DNA of 64,000 nucleotides. Source: Bauldia sp. Lineage in GTDB: Bacteria > Pseudomonadota > Alphaproteobacteria > Rhizobiales > Kaistiaceae. The stretch lies in the NCBI GenBank assembly GCA_022841545.1, contig JALHRF010000002.1, positions 1 to 64,000 on the forward strand, read 5' to 3'. Below are positions 10,070 to 19,881 of the stretch, one piece after another. The notes under the pieces are model-generated. The model worked only from the letters and a program-made list of their open reading frames with translations. It was not told the origin of the DNA and did no database searches. A program made the position numbers and the translations under genes. How positions within the stretch are numbered: the first letter of the stretch is position 1; every line of letters begins with the position of its first letter.

Positions 10070-10987
10070 TTACGTTGCAGGGGCCCCATCCCCCCGCTGC
10101 CCCTCCGGCAGCACGACGTCGAGGAAGCGCGCTGCCGGACCGCTGAGCCGTGAGCCGCGACGCCAGACGACCCCGACCCGGACTGGTGGCAGGGTCTCGA
10201 CAGTCGGCCGCGCCTCGATGCGGTCGCCTTCGAGCGACCACGGCCGGTAGACGAGGTCGGGAAGCACGGCGACGCCGGCGCCGGTCGCAACCAGGCTTCG
10301 CACCGCCTCGACAGAACGGGTGCGGAAGGCGATCTCCGGCCGTAGCCCCCGCTCGCGCCAGAGGGCCTCGGCCGATTCCTGGATCTCGTCGACGGCGAGC
10401 ACGATCTGCGGCTCGTTCGCCACGTCGGCGAGGCTCACGGCTTCGCGGGCGGCGAGGGCGTGGCCGAGCGGCAGCCACAGGCGCTGCGACGACTGCTCGA
10501 TGATCCGCGTTTCGAGCGCCGCCGATTCCCGGAGTCGCGACAGCACCATTACCGCGACGTCGAGTTCGCCATTGATGAGGAGATGCTCGAGGTATTCGCC
10601 GATGTCCTCGAAGGCGGCGACGGTGACGCCGGGATAGGCGCGGCGGAAGCGGCCGAGCAGGTCGGCGAGGATATATCCCGCAACCAGGGACGAGGCGCCG
10701 AGGTGGAGCTCGCCGGTGAGCGCGTCCTCTTCGGCGCGGGTCTGGCGCGCATCGGCGACCGCCGAAAGGATGCGGCCGGCGTGGCGGAGGAAGAGCTGGC
10801 CGCGGTGGGTCAGCGCCACGCCGCGGCCGGAGCGTTCGAGGAGCGCTGCGCCGAGGTCGTCCTCGAGCGCCTTCACCGCCTCGGTGACGGCCGACTGCGA
10901 GATCGAGAGATGCCGCGCCGCCCCGGAGATCGACCCCGCCTCGGCGACGGCGACGAAGTAGCGGACATGGCGGAGGGAAAAGCTCAT
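10070..10987 (-). CDS. LysR family transcriptional regulator
   Basis: N-terminal HTH MSFSLRHVRYFVAVAEAGSISGAARHLSISQSAVTEAVKALEDDLGAALLERSGRGVALTHRG; LysR effector domain. Confidence 0.9.
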   Translation of the reverse strand: MSFSLRHVRYFVAVAEAGSISGAARHLSISQSAVTEAVKALEDDLGAALLERSGRGVALTHRGQLFLRHAGRILSAVADARQTRAEEDALTGELHLGASSLVAGYILADLLGRFRRAYPGVTVAAFEDIGEYLEHLLINGELDVAVMVLSRLRESAALETRIIEQSSQRLWLPLGHALAAREAVSLADVANEPQIVLAVDEIQESAEALWRERGLRPEIAFRTRSVEAVRSLVATGAGVAVLPDLVYRPWSLEGDRIEARPTVETLPPVRVGVVWRRGSRLSGPAARFLDVVLPEGQRGDGAPAT

Positions 10988-11096
10988 CGGCACGCGGGCG
11001 GTGGAGAAACGCGGCACCGACCCTAGGCTACGGGGGCGCGCTGCGCTATCGTCCCGCCGTTTCAATAAGGGCTTGGCTTGTTTCAAAGGGGGAACA

Positions 11097-12086
11097 ATGG
11101 ACCGTACAGTGCTGGCCGGAACCGACATCGAGGTCTCGCGCCTCTCGCTCGGCACCTGGGCCTTCGGCAGCGATCCGATGTGGGGGGCGCAGGACGACCA
11201 GGAGTCGGTCGCAGTGGTATCGGCGGCGCTCGACGCCGGCATCGACTTCATCGACACCGCCGCCGGCTATGCCGACGGCCGGTCGGAGGAGGTGCTGGGT
11301 CGGGCGCTCGAAGGCCGGCGCGACCGGGCCGTTGTCGCCACCAAAGTGTACGGCACGCTGGCCGGCGCGCCTCTGATCGAGGCTTGCGAGGCGAGCCTTG
11401 GGCGGCTCAGGACCGATTATGTCGACGCCTACTACCTGCACTGGCCCAACCACGACATCCCGATCACGGAGTCGCTGGAGGGGCTGGTCAGCCTGAAAGC
11501 GGCGGGAAAAATCCGGGCGGCGGGGATCTGCAATTTCGGACCCATCGATCTCGCCGACCTCAAGGCCGCGAAGGATGCCGGTGTGGTGGTTCTCCACCAG
11601 CTTCCTTACAGCCTGTTCTGGCGAGCGATCGAATACGACATCCTGCCCGCGACCCGCACCATGGGGCTCGACGTGGTGGCGTATTCGGTCCTCGCCCAAG
11701 GCCTCCTCACCGGCCGCTACGCCTCGTCGAACGAGGTGCCGCAGAGCCTACACGCGACCCGGTTCTACGGCGACGGACCGCATGGCGATCCCGGCGCGGA
11801 CACCGAGGTGTTCGCGGCCCTTCCCGGCCTTCGCGTCCTAGCCCACGAGGCGGGGGTCTCGCTCGCCGACCTGGCGATCCAGTGGGCGCTGGCGCAGCCT
11901 GGGGTCGCCGTGGTGCTCACCGGGGCCCGAACCCCGGCCGAGATCGAGGCCAACGCCAAGGCCCTTGACGTCAAGGTCGACCCGGCGGCGCTGGCCGCGG
12001 CGACGGCGCTGTCCGAACCGGTCAAAGCGAAGCTTGGCCCCAACCCGGACATGTGGATGGGGGGGAAACAATCGCGGTTCCGTTGA
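11097..12086 (+). CDS. aldo/keto reductase
   Basis: LGTWAFGSDPMWG, DTAAGYADGRSEEVLGRAL, VDAYYLHWPN, YSVLAQGLLTGRY motifs. Confidence 0.9.
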   Translation: MDRTVLAGTDIEVSRLSLGTWAFGSDPMWGAQDDQESVAVVSAALDAGIDFIDTAAGYADGRSEEVLGRALEGRRDRAVVATKVYGTLAGAPLIEACEASLGRLRTDYVDAYYLHWPNHDIPITESLEGLVSLKAAGKIRAAGICNFGPIDLADLKAAKDAGVVVLHQLPYSLFWRAIEYDILPATRTMGLDVVAYSVLAQGLLTGRYASSNEVPQSLHATRFYGDGPHGDPGADTEVFAALPGLRVLAHEAGVSLADLAIQWALAQPGVAVVLTGARTPAEIEANAKALDVKVDPAALAAATALSEPVKAKLGPNPDMWMGGKQSRFR

Positions 12087-12223
12087 GGCCGTCGGCCCCT
12101 TCAAGGCCCGCCCGGACGGACCGGATTCCTAAAGCTGGTGTCAAAGCTGCCGCCCCTTGTTGCTTTCCGTGGGCCGCGGGACTATATGTGCCCCATCATC
12201 TCAAAACGATTGGTTCGTTCTGA

Positions 12224-12247
12224 GAGTGGGGCCCGCCGGCCCCGCTC
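12224..12247 (+). promoter_or_regulatory. strong hairpin in the rimP leader
   Basis: GAGTGGGGCC-CGCC-GGCCCCGCTC (10-bp stem with one G-U pair) between the aldo/keto reductase gene and rimP. Confidence 0.5.
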
Positions 12248-12271
12248 CAAGAGGCGCATACCGGACCGGTC

Positions 12272-12880
12272 GTGGAAGCAGGAACCGGCTTGACCGACAC
12301 GAGAGACGAGCCTCGCATCGTCACCGAACGTGGCACAGAGGCGCGCATTGCCAACATTGTCGAACCCGCCATCCGCGGGCTCGGCTACCGTCTGGTGCGC
12401 GTCAAGCTGTCGGCGATGAACGGCACGACGCTGCAGATCATGGCCGAGCGGCCGGACGGCGCGATGAACGTCGACGATTGCGAGGCGGTGTCCCGTGATC
12501 TCTCGCCGCTTCTCGATGTCGAGGACCCGATTGACCGTGAGTATCACCTCGAGGTGTCGTCGCCCGGCATCGACCGTCCGCTCGTGCGGCGCTCGGATTT
12601 CGAGACCTGGGGCGGACACCTCGCCAAGATCGAGCTCGAGCAGATGCTCGACGGGCGGAAGCGCTTCCGCGGCAAGCTCGCCGGAGTCGAGGGCGACTCC
12701 GTCCGGATCGCGCTCGAAAAGGCCGACGATGGCACTTTCGCCATGGTGCCGCTCGCCGCGATCGCCGAGGCGAAGCTCGTGCTGACCGACGACCTGCTCA
12801 AGGAATCGCTCCGCCGGCAGAAGCCGGTCGCGGGCGGCGACGAAACCGACGGCGGCGCGACACGCGCCGACGACCACTGA
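12272..12880 (+). CDS. rimP: ribosome maturation factor RimP
   Basis: RLVRVKL..., [34 protein letters not shown] motifs; upstream of nusA. Confidence 0.93.
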   Translation: MEAGTGLTDTRDEPRIVTERGTEARIANIVEPAIRGLGYRLVRVKLSAMNGTTLQIMAERPDGAMNVDDCEAVSRDLSPLLDVEDPIDREYHLEVSSPGIDRPLVRRSDFETWGGHLAKIELEQMLDGRKRFRGKLAGVEGDSVRIALEKADDGTFAMVPLAAIAEAKLVLTDDLLKESLRRQKPVAGGDETDGGATRADDH

Positions 12881-12897
12881 ACGACGGGAGCAACTTA

Positions 12898-14532
12898 ATG
12901 GCCGTCAGTGCAAACCGACTGGAACTCCTGCAGATCGCCGACGCGGTCGCGCGCGAGAAGTCGATCGACCGGATGATCGTGGTCACCGCCATGGAGGACG
13001 CGATCCAGAAGGCTGCGCGCTCGCGCTACGGGCAGGAAACCGACGTCCGCGCCGAGATCAACCCCAAGACCGGCGAGATCAAGCTTCAGCGCCTCTTGAA
13101 GGTGGTCGACCAGATCGAGAACACCGCGACCGACATCCTGGTTGAGGATGCGCGGCGGAGGAACCCGGCCGCCCAGCCCGGCGACTACATCGCGGAGCCG
13201 CTGCCGCCGATGGATTTCGGCCGCATCGCCGCCCAGTCGGCCAAGCAGGTCATCGTCCAGAAGGTGCGCGAGGCCGAGCGCGACCGCCAGTACGAGGAGT
13301 TCAAGGATCGGATCGGCGAGATCGTCAACGGCCAGGTCAAGCGGGTCGAGTACGGCAACGTCATCGTCGACCTCGGCCGGGGCGAGGGCATCGTGCGCCG
13401 CGACGAGTTGATCCCGCGCGAGACCTTCCGTTACGGCGACCGCATCCGCGCCTTCATCTACGATGTGCGGCGCGAGCAGCGTGGCCCGCAGATTTTCCTC
13501 TCCCGCACGCACCCTCAGTTCATGACCAAGCTGTTCGCGCAGGAAGTGCCGGAGATCTATGACGGGATCATCGAGGTGCGCTCGGTCGCCCGCGACCCTG
13601 GCAGCCGCGCCAAGATCGCCGTGATCTCGCGCGATTCCTCGATCGACCCGGTCGGCGCCTGCGTCGGCATGCGTGGCAGCCGCGTCCAGGCGGTGGTTAA
13701 CGAGCTCCAGGGCGAGAAGATCGACATCATCCCGTGGTCGGGCGATGCCGCGACCTTCATCGTCAATGCGCTGCAGCCGGCCGAGGTCGCCAAGGTGGTG
13801 CTCGACGAGGATGCCGAGCGGATCGAGGTGGTGGTCCCCGACGACCAGCTCTCGCTCGCCATCGGCCGCCGCGGCCAGAACGTCCGCCTCGCCTCGCAGC
13901 TCACCGGCTGGGACATCGACATCCTCACCGAGCAGGAGGAATCCGAGCGGCGCCAGAAAGAGTTCCAGGTGCGCTCGCAGCTCTTCATCGAGGCGCTCGA
14001 CGTTGACGAGGTGGTCGGCCAGCTCCTCGCCTCCGAGGGCTTCGCCAGCGTCGAGGAGATCGCCTACATCGAGCTCGAGGACCTCGCCTCGATCGAGGGC
14101 TTCGACGACGATACCGCCACCGAACTCCAGAACCGCGCCCGCGACTATCTGGGGCGGATCGAGGCCGAACAGGACGAGGAGCGGAAGGCGCTCGGCGTCG
14201 AGGACGCGCTCAAGGAGATTCCCGGCGTCAACACCGCGGCCCTGGTCGCGCTGGGCAAGGCCGAGATCAGGACGATCGAGGATTTTGCCGGGCTCGTCCC
14301 CGATGATCTCATCGGCTATGTGGAACGGAAGGACGGCGAGTCGACCCGCACCCCGGGCGCGCTCGAGGGTTTCGACCTTTCCCGCGCCGACGCCGAAGCG
14401 ATGATCATGCAGGCCCGCATCAAGGCCGGGTGGATCACCCAGGAAGACCTCGACCGCGTTGCCGCCGAGGCGGCGGTCGCGGCGGACGCCGAAGCCGAGG
14501 GCGCATCGCCCTCGGCCCCGGCGACGGCATAA
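12898..14532 (+). CDS. nusA: transcription termination/antitermination factor NusA
   Basis: S1/KH domains, RDPGSRAKIAVISRDSSIDPVGACVGMRGSRVQAVVNELQGEKIDII, C-terminal acidic repeats. Confidence 0.96.
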   Translation: MAVSANRLELLQIADAVAREKSIDRMIVVTAMEDAIQKAARSRYGQETDVRAEINPKTGEIKLQRLLKVVDQIENTATDILVEDARRRNPAAQPGDYIAEPLPPMDFGRIAAQSAKQVIVQKVREAERDRQYEEFKDRIGEIVNGQVKRVEYGNVIVDLGRGEGIVRRDELIPRETFRYGDRIRAFIYDVRREQRGPQIFLSRTHPQFMTKLFAQEVPEIYDGIIEVRSVARDPGSRAKIAVISRDSSIDPVGACVGMRGSRVQAVVNELQGEKIDIIPWSGDAATFIVNALQPAEVAKVVLDEDAERIEVVVPDDQLSLAIGRRGQNVRLASQLTGWDIDILTEQEESERRQKEFQVRSQLFIEALDVDEVVGQLLASEGFASVEEIAYIELEDLASIEGFDDDTATELQNRARDYLGRIEAEQDEERKALGVEDALKEIPGVNTAALVALGKAEIRTIEDFAGLVPDDLIGYVERKDGESTRTPGALEGFDLSRADAEAMIMQARIKAGWITQEDLDRVAAEAAVAADAEAEGASPSAPATA

Positions 14533-14544
14533 GGGCATGCCCGG

Positions 14545-15222
14545 ATGCCGCCCCGCAACGAGCCTGCGACGCGCACCTGCATCGTGACGCGCGACGCGCT
14601 CCCGGTGGAGCGGCTGATCCGATTCGTGGCGGCGCCGGACGGCGCCGTGGTGCCTGACCTTCGTCGGAAGCTGCCGGGCCGGGGGGTGTGGGTGACCGCC
14701 GACGCGGAACATGTGCGGACCGCCGAGCGGAAGCGGCTTTTCAGTCGCGGTCTTGGCGAAGAAGTCAAGGTCGAGCCCGGCCTTGCCGATCGCGTCGCGG
14801 GCCTCCTCCGCGAGGCGGCGCTGTCGGCCTTGTCGCTAGCCCGCAAGGCGGGAGCGCTGGTCACCGGCTTCGCCAAGGTCGAATCGGCGCTTGCGGAAGG
14901 CGGGGTGGCGGCGCTGATCCATGCTGCCGAGGCCGGCGGCGACGGGGTCGCCAAGCTGGAAGCGGCCGCCCGCCGGCGCTTCGGCGTGGCTGCCGGTGAC
15001 CTTCCGGTCATCAGAATCTTCGAGGGCGGGGAATTGGATTTGGCAATCGGCCGAACAAATGTGATACATGCAGCACTGCTCGCTGGGCCGGCGGGCGACA
15101 ATGCGCTTTCACGCGTCCGGGCCCTCGCCGACTACCTCGGCGGGGACAAGGGTGTTGGTGAAGCGCGTTCGTTTGAGGATGCTGCAGGTAGCGTGTCCGC
15201 TGGGATGCAAGGGAATTCATGA
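14545..15222 (+). CDS. YlxR/DUF448 + L7Ae-type RNA-binding protein
   Basis: [19 protein letters not shown]...[10 protein letters not shown] (DUF448) then L7Ae-like C-terminal half; between nusA and infB. Confidence 0.9.
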   Translation: MPPRNEPATRTCIVTRDALPVERLIRFVAAPDGAVVPDLRRKLPGRGVWVTADAEHVRTAERKRLFSRGLGEEVKVEPGLADRVAGLLREAALSALSLARKAGALVTGFAKVESALAEGGVAALIHAAEAGGDGVAKLEAAARRRFGVAAGDLPVIRIFEGGELDLAIGRTNVIHAALLAGPAGDNALSRVRALADYLGGDKGVGEARSFEDAAGSVSAGMQGNS

Positions 15223-17795
15223 CCGAGACCACCGACAAGACGATCCACGTCCCGCAGCAGCGGAAACCCCTCGGGCTGAAGCCGCGCGGCGTCGAGCGCG
15301 ATACCGTGCGCCAGAGTTTCTCGCACGGCCGCACCAACACGGTGCAGGTCGAGCGAAAGAAGCGGCGCATCGTGATGCCGGGCGAGGCCAAGTCCGAGCC
15401 CCAGGCTGATGCGGCCCCGCCCCCGCGTCCTGCGCCGGAGCCGGTGACCATCACCCCGCGCGACACGATCGCGCCAGAGCCGCCGAAGCCGACCCCGCGC
15501 GCTGGGCTGGTGCTCCGCCAGCTCTCCGGGGACGAGATCGATGCCCGCGCCAGAGCGTTGGCTGACGCAAGGGTCCATGAGGCCGAGGAGCGCAGGCTCG
15601 CCGAGGAACAGGCGTTGAAGCGCAACGCCGAGGCCATCCGCGTCCAGCGCGAGCGCGAGGACGCCGAGCGGCGCAAGGGCGAGGAAGAGGCCCGGCGCAA
15701 GACCGAGGAGGCGCTCCGCTCCCGCGCCGAGGACACTGCGCGGCGGCGTCTTGGCGAAGAGAAGAAGCCCGAGCCGGAGGTCGCTCCCCGGGCGCTCCTC
15801 AAGACGGTCAAGGAGGGCGAGGCCGAGGACGAGGATCGCGGCGGTCTCCGCGGCAAGGTGAAGACCGCGCGTCCCGCCGAGCCGAAGCCGGTCAAGCGGG
15901 GTGAGGAACGCCGTCGCGGCAAGCTGACCCTGGTCAATGCGCTCGACGATTCCGAGCGCGCCCGTTCGCTCGCCTCGATCCGCCGCCGCCGCGAGCGCGA
16001 CCGCGCCCGCGCCCATGAGGGGCCGCGCGAAAAGATCATCCGCGAGGTCGTGATCCCCGAGACGATCACCATCCAGGAACTCGCCAACCGCATGGCCGAG
16101 CGCGCCGTGGACGTGATCAAGCTGATGATGAAGCAGGGGCAGCTGGTCAAGGCGGCCGACGTCATCGACGCCGACACCGCCCAGATCATCGCCGAGGAGA
16201 TGGGCCACAGCGTCCGCCGCGTCGCCGAGTCCGACGTCGAGACCGGCCTGTTCACGTCGTCCGACGCGGTCGAGGACCTGGTGCCGCGGGCCCCCGTGGT
16301 CACCATCATGGGCCACGTCGATCACGGCAAGACGTCGCTCCTCGACGCGATCCGCGAGGCCAATGTCGTCTCCGGCGAGGCGGGCGGCATCACCCAGCAT
16401 ATCGGCGCCTACCAGGTCGACAAGAACGGCCAGCAGATCACGTTCATCGACACGCCGGGCCACGCCGCGTTCACCGCGATGCGCGCCCGCGGCGCCAAGG
16501 TCACCGACATCGTCATCCTGGTGGTGGCGGCGGACGACGGCGTGATGCCGCAGACCATCGAGGCGATCAACCACGCCAAGGCGGCGAAGGTGCCGATCAT
16601 CGTCGCCATCAACAAGATCGACAAGCCGGACGCCGATCCGCAGCGGGTGCGGACGGAACTCCTCCAGCACGAGGTATTCGTCGAATCGATGGGCGGCGAG
16701 GTGCTCGACGTCGAGGTCTCGGCGCTGAAGCACACCAACCTCGACAGGCTGCTCGAGACCATTCTCCTCCAGTCCGAGGTGCTCGAGCTCCGCGCCAATC
16801 CGAACCGTCCCGCCGAGGGCACCGTGATCGAGGCCAAGCTCGACCGCGGCCGCGGCCCGGTTGCCACCGTGCTGGTCCAGGCCGGCACCGTCAAGATCGG
16901 CGACATCCTGGTGGCCGGGTCGGAATGGGGCAAGGTTCGCGCGCTGCTCGACGATCACGGCGAAACGGTCAAGGATGCCGGCCCGTCGATGCCCGTCGAG
17001 GTGCTCGGTTTCCAGGGGGCGCCGGAAGCGGGCGACCGCTTCGCGGTGGTCGATTCGGAATCGCGCGCCCGCGAGGTCACCGACTACCGCGCACGCCAGA
17101 AGCGCGACAAGGCGCAGGCCCGTCTGACCGGGGCCCGCGGTTCGCTGGCCGAGATGATGAACCAGCTCCAGACCGTCGGGCAGAAGATCTTCCCGCTGGT
17201 GGTCAAGGGCGATGTCCAGGGCTCGGTCGAGGCGATCAGCCAGGCGCTCGCCGCGCTCGGCACCGACGAGGTCGCGGCCCGCATCATCCACTCCGGCGTG
17301 GGTGGCGTTACCGAATCCGACGTAACGCTCGCCGCCTCCTCGGGGGCTGCGATCATCGGCTTCAACGTCCGCGCCAACGCCCAGGCCCGCGCCGACGCCG
17401 AGCAGGAAGGCGTCGAGATCCGCTACTACAACATCATCTACAATCTCGTGGATGACGTGAAGGCGGCGATGTCCGGCCTGCTCTCGCCGGAGCGGCGCGA
17501 GACCATGCTCGGCAATGCCTCGATCCTCGAGATCTTCGACATCTCGAAGGTGGGCAAGATCGCCGGCTGCCGGGTCACCGACGGCGTCGTCCAGCGCGGC
17601 GCCAATGTCCGCCTGATCCGCGACAACGTCGTCATCCACGAGGGCAAGCTGTCGACGCTGAAACGCTTCAAGGACGAGGTCCGGGAGGTTCCGGCCGGCC
17701 AGGAATGCGGTATGGCCTTCGAGAAGTACCAAGACATGCGCGCCGGCGACGTGATCGAGTGCTACCGCGTCGAGGAGATCGCACGGTCGTTGTAG
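15219..17795 (+). CDS. infB: translation initiation factor IF-2
   Basis: [47 protein letters not shown]; long charged N-terminus. Confidence 0.97.
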   Translation: MTETTDKTIHVPQQRKPLGLKPRGVERDTVRQSFSHGRTNTVQVERKKRRIVMPGEAKSEPQADAAPPPRPAPEPVTITPRDTIAPEPPKPTPRAGLVLRQLSGDEIDARARALADARVHEAEERRLAEEQALKRNAEAIRVQREREDAERRKGEEEARRKTEEALRSRAEDTARRRLGEEKKPEPEVAPRALLKTVKEGEAEDEDRGGLRGKVKTARPAEPKPVKRGEERRRGKLTLVNALDDSERARSLASIRRRRERDRARAHEGPREKIIREVVIPETITIQELANRMAERAVDVIKLMMKQGQLVKAADVIDADTAQIIAEEMGHSVRRVAESDVETGLFTSSDAVEDLVPRAPVVTIMGHVDHGKTSLLDAIREANVVSGEAGGITQHIGAYQVDKNGQQITFIDTPGHAAFTAMRARGAKVTDIVILVVAADDGVMPQTIEAINHAKAAKVPIIVAINKIDKPDADPQRVRTELLQHEVFVESMGGEVLDVEVSALKHTNLDRLLETILLQSEVLELRANPNRPAEGTVIEAKLDRGRGPVATVLVQAGTVKIGDILVAGSEWGKVRALLDDHGETVKDAGPSMPVEVLGFQGAPEAGDRFAVVDSESRAREVTDYRARQKRDKAQARLTGARGSLAEMMNQLQTVGQKIFPLVVKGDVQGSVEAISQALAALGTDEVAARIIHSGVGGVTESDVTLAASSGAAIIGFNVRANAQARADAEQEGVEIRYYNIIYNLVDDVKAAMSGLLSPERRETMLGNASILEIFDISKVGKIAGCRVTDGVVQRGANVRLIRDNVVIHEGKLSTLKRFKDEVREVPAGQECGMAFEKYQDMRAGDVIECYRVEEIARSL

Positions 17796-17850
17796 GCCGC
17801 GCGAGTATCGGGCTGGCTGGCGGGTCGTCAGCCGGCCGGCAGGAAACCCC

Positions 17851-18261
17851 ATGGCGAGACCAGCAGCCGCCAAGCCACCATCCCAGCGCCAGCTCCGCGT
17901 TGGCGAACTGGTGCGTCATGCGCTGTCGGAAGTCCTCCAGCGCGGCGAGGTCCATGATCCGGCGCTCGAGGGGACTGTCGTGACAGTTCCCGAGGTGCGG
18001 ATGGCCCCGGACCTCCGGCTCGCGACTGCCTATGTCATGCCGCTGGGTGGCAAGGGCATCGACGCGGTTCTCGCGGCCCTCGAGCGCAACAAGAAATACC
18101 TCCGCGGAGAGGTCGCGCACCGCGTCAACCTCCGCTATGCGCCGGACCTCCGTTTCCGGCTCGACACGTCCTTCGAAGAAGGGGAGCGGGTCGATGCTCT
18201 CCTGCGTTCACCTGCGGTCCGGCGCGATGTCGAGGCCGGCGACAAGGACGACAACGCTTAG
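17851..18261 (+). CDS. rbfA: 30S ribosome-binding factor RbfA
   Basis: [29 protein letters not shown]...[24 protein letters not shown]. Confidence 0.93.
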   Translation: MARPAAAKPPSQRQLRVGELVRHALSEVLQRGEVHDPALEGTVVTVPEVRMAPDLRLATAYVMPLGGKGIDAVLAALERNKKYLRGEVAHRVNLRYAPDLRFRLDTSFEEGERVDALLRSPAVRRDVEAGDKDDNA

Positions 18262-18295
18262 CAGCGTGCGTGGGCTGACGGCCCGGTCGTGCCGC

Positions 18296-18535
18296 CTATT
18301 TGAACACCGAGATGAACGCGCGGAACGGCGCGGTGACGGCCTTCTTGGCCTGGTCCGCCGTGTAGGTGGCCGGCCACTCGCTCCGCGGACAGAATGTCTT
18401 GATGTCGAACTCGTTGGCCGCGGACTTCGCCTCGACGCACTTCGACTTGTCCTGCAGGGCGAGCGCCGGCAGCGGCGCGGCGGCCCCGACGGCGAGAAGA
18501 ATCGTGGTCGAGATGGCGATGGATCGAATGGTCAT
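18296..18535 (-). CDS. small putative secreted protein of unknown function (79 aa)
   Basis: Signal peptide MTIRSIAISTTILLAVGAAAPLPALA; two Cys in the mature part; start inferred at internal Met of the 124-aa ORF. Confidence 0.55.
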   Translation of the reverse strand: MTIRSIAISTTILLAVGAAAPLPALALQDKSKCVEAKSAANEFDIKTFCPRSEWPATYTADQAKKAVTAPFRAFISVFK

Positions 18536-18617
18536 GGCAGCCTCCGCGGGTTCATGTGACCAACCCAACGGCCTGCGCCGACCGATTGTTCCTTCGCGGC
18601 GGCGTGGGCGACTTAAT

Positions 18618-18635
18618 GTATAGCATTGTATATAC
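18618..18635. promoter_or_regulatory. candidate HutC/GntR operator upstream of the hut-like operon
   Basis: GTATAGCAttGTATATAC: perfect palindrome GTATATAC (18628-18635) matching the GT-N-TA-N-AC HutC-subfamily pattern plus a degenerate copy at 18618; AT-rich island about 50 bp before the 18684 start. Confidence 0.55.
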
Positions 18636-18683
18636 CGATTTCCGGCCTTAGACTTCGACCGTCCTGGCAAGGGGAGCGGTGGG

Positions 18684-19877
18684 ATGGCGGGAGAGGTCGA
18701 GACGCGCGTCGGGGACTATGTCGACGCCCATGCCGACGCGATGGTCGGCTTCCTGCAGACGGTCGTGCAGTCGAAGTCGCTGTGGGGCGAGGTGCCGGCG
18801 CTCGAACAATGCGGCGCCCTGCTCGCGGCGAAGATGCGCGACGCGGGCGTCCGGGTCGAACGGCCGGATTCCGGCACGCCCGGGGCGCCCAACGTCCTCG
18901 GCCGGGTCGGCGATGCGTCGACCGGGCGGCGGTTCCTGCTCTGCGGCCACTATGACGTCTACCCGCCGTCGAAGGCGTGGAGCTTCGACCCGTGGAGCGC
19001 TCCGATCCGCGACGGCAGGGTCTACGGCCCCGGCTCGACCGACATGAAGGGCGGCACCACGGCGATGGTGGTGGCGGCCACGGTACTCGCCGCGCTCGGC
19101 GAGCCGAAGGGCGGCGAGGTGGTGGTGCTCGGCGTGCCGAACCATTTCGAGGGCGGCGAGGGGACGCGGCGCGCGTTCGACCAGGGGCTCAAGGCCGAGG
19201 CCGGCATCATCTGCGAGCCGACCGACCTCGACATCTGCGCCGCGCAGCGCGGCATCCTCTACATGGACATCACCATCAAGGGCGTCGGCGCCCACACCAC
19301 CCACGAGACCGTCGGCGTCAACGCGATCGAGCCGGTCATCCCGATCATCCAGGCGCTCAAGTCGCCGGCCTTCGCCAGGCCGAACCACAACGAGTTCGGC
19401 GCGGAGAAGATCGTCAACATCGCGCTGGTCAAGGGCGGGCTCCGGCGCTGCCTGATACCCGAGGAGTGCGTGCTCACCGTCGACGTCCGCTTCGCGCCGT
19501 CGACCAATGCGGCGGCGGTCCTCGACGAGGTGCGCGGCCTCCTTGCCGATATCGCCGCGGGCCAGAAATTCTCGCTGTCGGTCGAGCCGCAGGAGAGCTG
19601 CGTCAAGAACCCGCGGAGCCCGATGAACTGGGTCACCGGGCCGATCCGGGACTGCGTCGCCGCCGAACACGCCGCCTTCCGCGGTGCGCCGCCCGCGGTC
19701 TCCTGCCACCCGGCCTGGCCGGATACGCCGGTGCTGATCGAGCGCGGCGTGCCCTCGGTCACCTACGGGCCCGGGTCCAAGTACTGCTACTGGGACGAGG
19801 AGTTCGTGCCGATCGACGAATACCTCACCGCGATCAAGGTCTACGCCTCGACCGCGGCCCGGTGGTTCGGGGGATGA
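18684..19877 (+). CDS. M20 family (ArgE/DapE/CPG2-like) hydrolase with atypical catalytic motif
   Basis: FLLCGHYDVYPP, GSTDMKGG, dimerisation domain AAQRGILYMDITIKGVGAHTTHE; EE motif reads NHFEGGEGT. Confidence 0.82.
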   Translation: MAGEVETRVGDYVDAHADAMVGFLQTVVQSKSLWGEVPALEQCGALLAAKMRDAGVRVERPDSGTPGAPNVLGRVGDASTGRRFLLCGHYDVYPPSKAWSFDPWSAPIRDGRVYGPGSTDMKGGTTAMVVAATVLAALGEPKGGEVVVLGVPNHFEGGEGTRRAFDQGLKAEAGIICEPTDLDICAAQRGILYMDITIKGVGAHTTHETVGVNAIEPVIPIIQALKSPAFARPNHNEFGAEKIVNIALVKGGLRRCLIPEECVLTVDVRFAPSTNAAAVLDEVRGLLADIAAGQKFSLSVEPQESCVKNPRSPMNWVTGPIRDCVAAEHAAFRGAPPAVSCHPAWPDTPVLIERGVPSVTYGPGSKYCYWDEEFVPIDEYLTAIKVYASTAARWFGG

Positions 19878-19881
19878 GGGA

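Noticed and set aside
12087-12271. Possible tRNA gene upstream of rimP, as found in some bacteria
   Set aside because: No cloverleaf or T-arm (GGTTCGANTCC) sequence; only a simple hairpin is visible.
12895-14712. 605-aa minus-strand ORF opposite nusA
   Set aside because: Shadow ORF; low complexity and no homology-like features.
15132-17873. 913-aa minus-strand ORF opposite infB
   Set aside because: Antisense artefact of GC-rich codon usage; infB on + is unambiguous.
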